In this document: in pieces, positions 43,901 through 48,420 of the stretch | How the letters are laid out: the number at the start of each line of letters is the position of its first letter | How positions within the stretch are numbered: position 1 is the stretch's first letter | Source: Vallitalea maricola | Lineage (GTDB): Bacteria > Bacillota > Clostridia > Lachnospirales > Vallitaleaceae | NCBI RefSeq assembly: GCF_036985595.1 | Contig: NZ_BTPU01000046.1 | Location: 1 to 48,420 of the forward strand | Direction of reading: 5' to 3' | Length of the DNA stretch: 48,420 nt | Position numbers and translations under genes: made by a program | Notes under the pieces: model-generated | The model's database searches: none | The model's input: only the letters and a program-made list of their open reading frames with translations | What the model was told of the DNA's origin: nothing

Positions 43901-45867
43901 AAGTAGATGATTTAATATTGACTAAGAATGGTAAAGTGAATAAAAAAGCGTTGTTACAATTAGAAGTAGCCAAAGAGGATGATGTAATGTATGTACCTCC
44001 TATTACAAAAATGGAAAAAACCTTACTAAATATTTGGAAAAACATAATTAATGATAATACAATAGGTATTAAACATAATTTTTTTGATATAGGCGGTCAT
44101 TCTTTAAAAGCAATGCAGATGGTAGTACAAGCAGAAAAAGAAGGAATAGATGTTAAACTCAATCAGATAATGAAATATCCAACCATTGAAGAACTAAGTA
44201 AAAAATTACATTTTAAGAAAGAGGAGAAGAACTTAATTAATAATATACAAGATATCAATAATCAATTAAATAATCAGTTCCAATTTTTAAATAAACTTGT
44301 AATATATCATGTACAAAATGAAGTTTATGTCGTTTTATATAGTGATTATAAGAGTATAGAACAAAAATTAAATGTACTTAGCTATTTGAAAAATTATTGT
44401 ATAGAAGATCTATATCCACATTATATCAAGAAAGTTGATAAACTAGATTCATCAATTAGATTAAATGGTCAAATCACTATGGAAAATTTCGAAAAAAAAT
44501 TAGGGTTACGATATTGTACTGATGAAGAAGAAGATAATATCTTTATTGATATTATTTCACAGCTTGAAAAGTTTAATAATAATTTATTACAAGTTAAAAC
44601 AGATAAATACATACCTATTTCACCTTCTCAGAAAATGTTTATGAATTTCCATACAGGATTTTCAGGAACAGTTATAACCATTAAACATCCTATTAATTTG
44701 AAGAGTTTTAATAAGGCTTTTAGTAGACTTATTCATAATCAGGTATTTATGCATAGTGTCTTGATAAAAGATAATAACAATATGATGTGGCAAAAATTAG
44801 ACATAACAGATAAGTACATGGATATTCCTTATATTGACTTATCAAGTTATAAATTAGAAGAGCAAGAAAAATTAGTAAAGAGTATTATACAACAATATTA
44901 CTTTTATCCATATGAAATGTTTAATAGTCTTTTATTTAGAGCCTTACTTATTTGCCATAATGAAGCTAGATATAGTTTAGTTATTCCTTTTAATCATATA
45001 ATTTTTGATAAAATAAGTGACAGCATATTAAAAGAGAAATTATTTAATTATTATAATTTAATTGAGCAAAATGAAATTTTAGATGATACTCTTATAGATG
45101 AATATGAGACATTTATTGATAATATAAATAGTACTTTTCATGAGGAAAAAGAAATTCTACGAATGTTTAATTTAAAGTTGTATTATAATGAACATTTAAA
45201 GCTAAGTACTAAAATAAGTCGAGAATTAAAAGATTTTAAATACGAAACTCAAAGGATTACTTTAGAAATAAATACACCTTTTAATTTAGAAGAACATGGT
45301 GATAATTTATCTATACAAATAGGATTAGATTATATTTTAAGAGTATTTAAAGATTATTTTAATATTGATAAGGTACCTATTAATGTTTTATCTTATGGTA
45401 GAAGATATAAAGATTATGAATGCCTCAATACTATAGGTGCTTTTGTTGATCTAATTCCTGTACTTTTAGATGAAAATTATATTAAAGATACTGAGAGTTT
45501 AAATCAACTGATAAAAAAAGTAGCCCGTAATAATCTGAATTTCTTAAATATTTATGATAAGTATAAAAATATAAAAAACATTTGTGATGAAATATTTAGC
45601 TTCTTGATTACTTTTAATTTTTTAGGTAGATATGAATCCACTAATGAATTTATATATACTTACTTAGATGAATATATTAACGAAAAAAGAAAAGAATTTG
45701 GAGAAATGAAGTTTTTTGGCATTAGTATTGAATTGACTTATAACATGAATACATTAAGATTTTTTATTCAAGCACCAAACTTTCATAATGATTGGAAGAA
45801 TTTTTTGGAAAATAATGCCACAAAATATTCTGAAGAATTATTTAAAGAAAGTAAAAAAACTAAATAA
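37918..45867 (+). CDS. Nonribosomal peptide synthetase, modules 3-4 plus unusual C-terminal E-like domain
   Basis: A 2649-residue NRPS starting 18 bases after the first, with AAGGGGG as ribosome site. The N-terminus (about 1-40, NRLNNLTPKQMETLRNKLEA) resembles an N-terminal docking helix. Domains: C3 from 48 (HHIISDG near 174), A3 about 495-975, T3 near 1023 (GGQSL), C4 from 1079 (HHIIGDG near 1207), A4 about 1530-2005, T4 near 2059 (GGHSL). My reading of the A3 pocket is D-G-T-I-T-A-E-V-A-K, the published tyrosine code; A4 is D-L-T-K-I-G-E-V-G-K, the asparagine code. After T4 comes a remnant adenylation C-subdomain (about 2127-2225) and an epimerase-like domain (2227-2640) with altered motifs. 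No thioesterase or reductase is present, so the release step is unexplained. Confidence 0.95.
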   Translation: MHDIINRLNNLTPKQMETLRNKLEAKGIQLSDLKVDDTAEEIKKAKITRYYPASSVQKRLFILEEIEELGTSYNMPAAIKIKGRINIKNIENALNMVVSKHEILRTVFNMVDGEVVQEVCNFVRFKLELKESANVKISDITKKFIRPFELKKGPLLRYQLHQIAQEEYILLVDMHHIISDGVSMGIFMQEFIKAYNGKQLEDSNIQYKDFAVWENSIKNTTLKKHEKFWQDIFKEDVEVLNLPLDYKRPGELTFDGNTLSFEIGEKLTRKLNRLAKDNNVTLYMILLSAYNILLYKYTGQEDIVIGSPVAGRYHPGLDKLIGMFVNTIPMRNYPRGDKEYTRFLQEIKNTTIKCYEHGMYSLEDIIDKLSIKRHKGRNILFDTMLVLQNTEDISLELGNAEVELCNITPPVSKFDITLNIKEKSNNIIYDIEYNTNLFERETIERLSKHFVNILDCIGDKPNILISNISVLSEQDKSLINKLNETNVVYNEDTNLIDLFESQVINEPNGTALIFGEETITYNELNKRANSLAHNLRKKGICRNDIVALLVERSVEMIIGLLGILKAGAAYLPIDINYPVGRIQYILQDSQAVLLLVDKMYDITKYRELPIINLKNQKYYSNNYNNPVKINKANDLAYIIYTSGTTGKPKGVMVEHQNIANTIKWRVREYNSDYNHVVLQLFSYVFDGFVTSFFTPIVSGGTVVLLDELEAKNPECIKDCINKYKITHFIVVPSFYNTLLDCFSTTDLAYVKVITLAGEKITNRIIQKSKEKKETLEIVNEYGPTENSVATTIKRNIETNQKIFIGKPISNTHVYILDKDDNLCPIGMPGELCISGKGLARGYLNNQVLTKEKFISNPFKANERMYRTGDLCRLSSDGNIEFLDRIDKQVKIRGYRIEINEIVECLYNIPDVKQAFVCVKGGYDNLHLCAYLVIKKEVEIEEIKRRLSFDLPDYMIPNYYIFMDKIPLTNTGKVDERALPEPNYEIKILYKAPTNDVEKKLLKLFQEILKTKKIGINNSFFEMGGQSLKAGLLISKIHEMFNVIISIKAVFEHSTVSELASYISILKEEDNYHIRSVTKSKYYSTSWAQKNIYLLSQTEGIGITYNMPSLIKIQGKVNIEQLEKAICEIIKRHEILRTNFEMIDGEVVQVVSDDTDFKLQVININNDIRDIDRIIEGFVQPFDLSKSPLIRVCLVIFDENNSKLLIDMHHIIGDGTSIKLIINELCMFYKGEKLPDLQIQYRDYAIWQNELLNSDRIINQEEYWKQIFADEIPVLAMPLDFARPSIQSFKGDKITFELSKDLYFSIKNLCKQTQTTPFMFFLAAYYILIYKYTAQKDIIIGTPVEGRNNLEVNGLIGMFVNTLPLRIRLNSNMTFINFLSVVKETVLGGVENQNIPFIQLIDKLNIVREQSHNPLFDTMFVMNEMMDYQFEVENLTFVPDNIDIVTSKFDLTLEVSEVNETFKCELEYCTDLFKRAKMQQLLIHYSNLLENITNDTNQYLSKMQILSHKELLRVELFNSKEAVYEQTKTIHEIFEKQVKLTPHNIAISCNDNRVTYEELNSKANKVANKLRLLGIGPDSIVGIMANPSIEIIIGMLGIIKAGGAYLPIDVETPRERIMDILEDADVKLLLVNNDNIDYSYQVDKICVIEEIINDKTLLIDNLKPVSTSNNLVYVIYTSGSTGKPKGVLVEHRNLINYICWAKNMYLKDKNEVMPFYSSISFDLTVTSIFTPLLSGNQIIVYNSIEDDFVLHKILKDNKVTVIKLTPAHLILLKNINMSNSNLKRLIVGGDDLKASLAREISNSFSDNIEIYNEYGPTETVVGCMIHKYDEEKDNGVSVPIGYPTDNVQIYILDNDSNIVPIGVAGEIYIAGKGVVRGYIKRPELTDDKFIDNPFGIGKMYKTGDLGRWLPDGNIEFLGRIDNQVKIRGYRIELGEIEKYLLNYESINEAVVMARGQGEEKEIIAYYVAEKEIDKSKLKKQLTEKLPKYMIPQRLQQVDDLILTKNGKVNKKALLQLEVAKEDDVMYVPPITKMEKTLLNIWKNIINDNTIGIKHNFFDIGGHSLKAMQMVVQAEKEGIDVKLNQIMKYPTIEELSKKLHFKKEEKNLINNIQDINNQLNNQFQFLNKLVIYHVQNEVYVVLYSDYKSIEQKLNVLSYLKNYCIEDLYPHYIKKVDKLDSSIRLNGQITMENFEKKLGLRYCTDEEEDNIFIDIISQLEKFNNNLLQVKTDKYIPISPSQKMFMNFHTGFSGTVITIKHPINLKSFNKAFSRLIHNQVFMHSVLIKDNNNMMWQKLDITDKYMDIPYIDLSSYKLEEQEKLVKSIIQQYYFYPYEMFNSLLFRALLICHNEARYSLVIPFNHIIFDKISDSILKEKLFNYYNLIEQNEILDDTLIDEYETFIDNINSTFHEEKEILRMFNLKLYYNEHLKLSTKISRELKDFKYETQRITLEINTPFNLEEHGDNLSIQIGLDYILRVFKDYFNIDKVPINVLSYGRRYKDYECLNTIGAFVDLIPVLLDENYIKDTESLNQLIKKVARNNLNFLNIYDKYKNIKNICDEIFSFLITFNFLGRYESTNEFIYTYLDEYINEKRKEFGEMKFFGISIELTYNMNTLRFFIQAPNFHNDWKNFLENNATKYSEELFKESKKTK
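44596..45840 (+). other. Terminal epimerase/condensation-like domain with degenerate catalytic motifs
   Basis: Within the second NRPS (residues about 2227-2640). SPSQKMFMNFH opens a condensation-superfamily fold. The catalytic HHxxxDG appears as NHIIFDKIS: the second His and the Asp remain, while the first His and the Gly are lost. The later NVLSYGRRYKD replaces the EGHGRE segment that carries the catalytic Glu of epimerases. FLITFNFLGRYES near residue 2566 matches the epimerase-specific F-N-Y-L-G-Q-F motif, so the domain descends from an E domain. T4 before it has GGHSL rather than the GGDSI typical of T domains that feed epimerases. It may be inactive or repurposed, for example for release. 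Confidence 0.65.
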
Positions 45868-45888
45868 ATTAATAAAAAGAATAACATA

Positions 45889-45917
45889 TTGACAATTAAA
45901 AAATGTAATAGTAAAAT
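45889..45917 (+). promoter_or_regulatory. Promoter of the secreted peptidase gene
   Basis: TTGACA (45889-45894), a 17-base spacer and TAAAAT (45912-45917) lie just after the NRPS stop, giving the downstream gene its own start and an untranslated leader of about 100 bases. No terminator for the NRPS transcript is visible before it. Confidence 0.65.
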
Positions 45918-46023
45918 ATATAATATATTTATAAAAAAAAGAATATAAAGAAAAAATAGAAAAGCGAGAGTTGGCTTAAAATAAGTCTGTATAATATAAA
46001 AATTTTACAAAGGGGAGAAAAAA

Positions 46024-46935
46024 ATGAAAAAGAACTTAAAAGCATTATTAGGTATTATGTTAGTAATAACGGTAGTTGTGACAAGTAACAGTTTTATTTA
46101 TGCTAAAAATATTAATATGAGTAAGTCACAGATTTTAGCAGCAAAACAACTATCAGAAAGAACAGGAAGAGGTCTTTCAAAAAATAAAATTATGAGACAA
46201 CAAAAAGAATTTGAAAGAATAACTAATTACAAAGAAGTTCTTAGTATGAACGAAAATAATCCTGCTTATCCAAAGAAGTTTGCTGAATATATTGATAAGT
46301 ATAATGAATACTGTGATAAAATAGGACAATCTAATAATAAAGTTGAGCCTCTAAGTGACAACCCAACTTTAAAAGAAGTACAAAATTATCCAATAAATAT
46401 AGGTAGTGGTGGAGATGATACTTATTCTGGAGATGGTAATTCATTCTCAGTTTCTGCATTAGAATCAGGTGAAATTGTTTTACCAGATTTATATGGTGTT
46501 TGTATACAAGGTCTAATCAACCATGCAGCTATTTACGATGAAAGTAGATATTATGATAATTCATCTGCGTGTTTCCTTTCAGCTAATAATGATGATAATC
46601 AAAATGGGTTAGGTTATAGTTATGTAGGTGTAGGATATGAATCTCCAGACTATTATCGTGATGCTTTTGATCAAGTTCATTGCTGTTATGTGAAAAATCA
46701 TGATAGTGATGAACAAAGTGCATTAGATAAAGCACAAGCTGAAGCAAATGTTGGAGAAGATTATAGTCTTAAAACATTAAAATCAAATACAAGTAAATGG
46801 TATTGTTCAAAAGTTGTATGGTATGGTTATAAACATGGTGCAGATGTAGACATAGATTATGATGGTGGACCATTTGTATTTCCAGTAGATATCTATAATG
46901 ATGGAGATATAGTTGTTTGGAAAACATATGAATAA
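46024..46935 (+). CDS. Secreted permuted papain-fold (YiiX/YebB-like, NlpC/P60 superfamily) cysteine peptidase
   Basis: A 303-residue exported protein with AAAGGGGAG before the ATG. A signal peptide (MKKNLKALLGIMLVITVVVT followed by SNSFIYA) is probably cleaved after Ala27. Residues 30-115 are a helical region with LAAKQLSERTGRGLSKNKIM. The catalytic part shows GLINHAAIYDE with His167 and WYCSKVVWYGYKHG with Cys261; the His-before-Cys order and the W-Y-C-S-K-x-V-W signature are those of circularly permuted papain-fold amidases such as YiiX. These enzymes hydrolyse peptide or amide bonds in cell-wall or lipid-linked substrates. It has its own promoter and a paralogue begins at 48309. It could process or inactivate the nearby nonribosomal peptide, but this is speculative. 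Confidence 0.8.
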   Translation: MKKNLKALLGIMLVITVVVTSNSFIYAKNINMSKSQILAAKQLSERTGRGLSKNKIMRQQKEFERITNYKEVLSMNENNPAYPKKFAEYIDKYNEYCDKIGQSNNKVEPLSDNPTLKEVQNYPINIGSGGDDTYSGDGNSFSVSALESGEIVLPDLYGVCIQGLINHAAIYDESRYYDNSSACFLSANNDDNQNGLGYSYVGVGYESPDYYRDAFDQVHCCYVKNHDSDEQSALDKAQAEANVGEDYSLKTLKSNTSKWYCSKVVWYGYKHGADVDIDYDGGPFVFPVDIYNDGDIVVWKTYE

Positions 46936-46994
46936 AATTAGGTACGATAGGTATTGAAATAATATTAAATAGTTTTAAGTTAACTCTCAATTAG

Positions 46995-47028
46995 CCCTTG
47001 AGTCTAATATTATAGGCTTGAGGGTTTA
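46995..47028 (+). terminator. Intrinsic terminator after the secreted peptidase gene
   Basis: CCCTTGAGTCTA (46995-47006) pairs with TAGGCTTGAGGG (47013-47024) over 12 positions including three G-U pairs, followed by TTTAT. It is of moderate strength. Confidence 0.55.
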
Positions 47029-47088
47029 TAAACGGTTGATATAGGTTTGAGTTATTAAATTGTATATAAATATTATAGGAGTAGAAAA

Positions 47089-48237
47089 ATGAAAGAAAAA
47101 TACATTAAAAATTTTTTAGTAATATTTCTAAGTTGTATTTTAATAGTTTTGGTTGGATGTAATTCTACAAAAGTATCAAAGAATACTAAGATAAATGATA
47201 TAACTGAAGACAGTAATTATTCTTATCGTATATATGGTTTAAGCGGAATGAATATATATATGACTAATTTAGCTATAAATAAAGAGAAGGTTGTTCATGA
47301 TAAGCCAAAAAAAATAGAGATGGCATCTATTGGATACTTAAGTATGATACGTGAACTACCGGATAAATCAATAATATGTGCATTTGAATTGATAAAAAAA
47401 GAAGTTGGACATAATATATATGTAATTAATAATGATGAGATTGTCTCATACGAAGTATTTGATGACATAACAATAGCATCAAATATTATAGTTGATAAAG
47501 AACGTAATCTAGTTTATTTTATGGGGAGAACACAAGATAAGAATGTAACCCCTTTAGGGACGCCTATAGATGTTGTGGATTTATGTGATAAAGAAGTTGT
47601 AGATAGATTGTATTTTAAAGGAGAGTTATATGGTTGTACTATGAACGATAATTATATATATTTATCAATTTTATTAGGAAAAAGTTATGGATACGATGAA
47701 GTTGAAGAAGCCTATATATCAAGAATTAATAGAGAAACAAGGGAATACGAAATTGTTACAAAAAAAGGGCTTGATTATGGACCTATAGATGTTTTTGCTA
47801 CAAAAGACAATAGTATATATGATATAAGTTGTATTAATCCTAGGAAAGATGGAGGAGTAAATGAGCCAAAAATAAGTAAGTATAACCAATTAGGTGAATT
47901 TCAAGGTGAATACGATATCCCGCTATGGTGTGATGGAATGTTATTAGATGATAATGGGGTTATATATGTTAATCATGTGGGAAAAGAATTTATGAGCGAT
48001 TATGAAGGTGAAATTATTACAATTTTTGATACAAAGGAAGATAAAATTGTTGATACATTACAAGGATTTGAAGGGTGTTCATGTATAGATATTGAAGATA
48101 ATTATTTATTTGTTGCTAACTATTTGTCAGGGGATGTATCTATTTTAGATAAGGATAGTAGAAAAGAAATAGGTAAAGTTAATTTAGAGGACGTTGGTAA
48201 ACTTAGGCAGATTGTGGTTGTTAAAGTGAGCAATTAG
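47089..48237 (+). CDS. Lipoprotein with probable beta-propeller fold
   Basis: A 382-residue protein with AGGAG before the ATG. The lipoprotein signal ends in VLVGC, Cys24 being the lipidation site. The rest consists of repeated strand groups, such as NIIVDKERNLVYFMGRTQD, GMLLDDNGVIYVNHVGKEF, IITIFDTKEDKIVDTLQGFE and NYLFVANYLSGDVSILDKDS. The last is a classic YVTN-type propeller blade (L-F-V-A-N-x-x-x-x-x-V-S-I-x-D), so a six- or seven-bladed extracytoplasmic propeller is likely. It sits between two paralogous secreted peptidase genes and may serve as a binding partner or scaffold for them; this is context only. Confidence 0.8.
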   Translation: MKEKYIKNFLVIFLSCILIVLVGCNSTKVSKNTKINDITEDSNYSYRIYGLSGMNIYMTNLAINKEKVVHDKPKKIEMASIGYLSMIRELPDKSIICAFELIKKEVGHNIYVINNDEIVSYEVFDDITIASNIIVDKERNLVYFMGRTQDKNVTPLGTPIDVVDLCDKEVVDRLYFKGELYGCTMNDNYIYLSILLGKSYGYDEVEEAYISRINRETREYEIVTKKGLDYGPIDVFATKDNSIYDISCINPRKDGGVNEPKISKYNQLGEFQGEYDIPLWCDGMLLDDNGVIYVNHVGKEFMSDYEGEIITIFDTKEDKIVDTLQGFEGCSCIDIEDNYLFVANYLSGDVSILDKDSRKEIGKVNLEDVGKLRQIVVVKVSN

Positions 48238-48308
48238 TTTAATAAACTAAAATTTATTGGATTCAAAGAGTTGATCTAAGTATAAAAAATAGAAAAGGGG
48301 AAAAAGAA

Positions 48309-48420
48309 ATGAGAAGTAATTTAAAACGATTATTAGGTATTGTATTAGTAATTGCTATAGTTATGACAAATAATTGTTTAATTTTTGCAAAAAATAATCA
48401 TATTAGCCAGTATGCTAATA
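48309..48420 (+). CDS. Start of a second secreted protein paralogous to the 46024 peptidase (cut by window edge)
   Basis: ATG 48309 follows AAAAGGGGAAAAAG and the frame is open to the end of the window, giving 37 residues. The signal peptide MRSNLKRLLGIVLVIAIVMT followed by NNCLIFAKNNHIS is nearly superimposable on that of the gene at 46024 (MKKNLKALLGIMLVITVVVT followed by SNSFIYAKNINMS), including the alanine-lysine cleavage site. Only the leader is visible, so it is not shown that the catalytic domain is also duplicated, but a tandem paralogue is the straightforward reading. Confidence 0.7.
   Translation, partial: MRSNLKRLLGIVLVIAIVMTNNCLIFAKNNHISQYAN

Noticed and set aside
44596..45840. 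A normal C-terminal epimerization domain producing D-Asn
   Set aside because: The HHxxxDG and EGHGRE catalytic signatures are degenerate and the preceding carrier is not of the epimerase-coupled GGDSI type.
1..48420. CRISPR arrays, tRNA/rRNA genes, transposases or insertion sequences
   Set aside because: No regularly spaced repeats, tRNA cloverleaf or rRNA segments, or transposase-like proteins were recognised in the window.

Overview
The window is a very AT-rich, low-GC stretch typical of Clostridia. Purine-rich AGGAGG-type ribosome sites, TTG/GTG starts, an H-cluster (HydG-type) maturation operon, a GlpP antitermination system and an anaerobic enoate-reductase-like flavoenzyme all fit a strictly fermentative Gram-positive. 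Something near Lachnospirales or Vallitaleaceae is plausible, but the sequence alone does not fix the taxon. Nearly all genes lie on the plus strand; the only convincing minus-strand gene is the flavoenzyme at 20980-22968.

Region 1 (1-11.1 kb) is a run of small, mostly unrelated single genes: GNAT acetyltransferases, GrpB, an MccF-like S66 peptidase, a VOC protein, a uridine-kinase-like P-loop protein, lipoproteins, a polysaccharide deacetylase, PhzF and an APH-like kinase. Decayed genes are interleaved: a C-terminal relic of an isoprenylcysteine-methyltransferase-like protein (317-427), a doubly frameshifted small gene (3435-3640), a GNAT stub (6198-6560), a GNAT tail (7961-8161) and a methyltransferase cut by one in-frame TAA (10493-11119). 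It reads as an accessory region in active turnover.

Region 2 (11.1-17.1 kb) holds two metabolic operons. The first has a structured leader with a possible attenuator, a HydG-family radical SAM enzyme whose C-terminal cysteine spacing is altered, a 74-residue unknown protein and a TM1266-family regulator. The second has a leader terminator that GlpP could control, then glpP, an unrecognised polytopic membrane protein where a glycerol facilitator would be expected, and glpK.

Region 3 (17.2-28.4 kb) has a chemoreceptor, an internally deleted small multidrug export gene, a VanZ-RDD membrane protein, a divergent OYE-type oxidoreductase/TetR pair with a perfect inverted-repeat operator candidate, a lipoprotein-response regulator-histidine kinase operon and a membrane-anchored alpha/beta hydrolase.

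Region 4 (28.8-48.4 kb) is a nonribosomal peptide cluster: homoserine dehydrogenase, an MFS exporter and two NRPS proteins of 2122 and 2649 residues. Together these form four C-A-T modules. Pocket residues suggest Tyr for module 3 and Asn for module 4. There is no thioesterase. The assembly line instead ends in a remnant adenylation C-subdomain followed by an epimerase-like domain lacking the usual catalytic signatures. Downstream come a secreted permuted papain-fold (YiiX-like) cysteine peptidase with its own promoter, a propeller-like lipoprotein and the start of a second copy of the secreted peptidase gene, cut by the window edge. The NRPS terminal region, the HydG variant with its leader, and the glycerol-linked membrane protein are the best candidates for undescribed biology.
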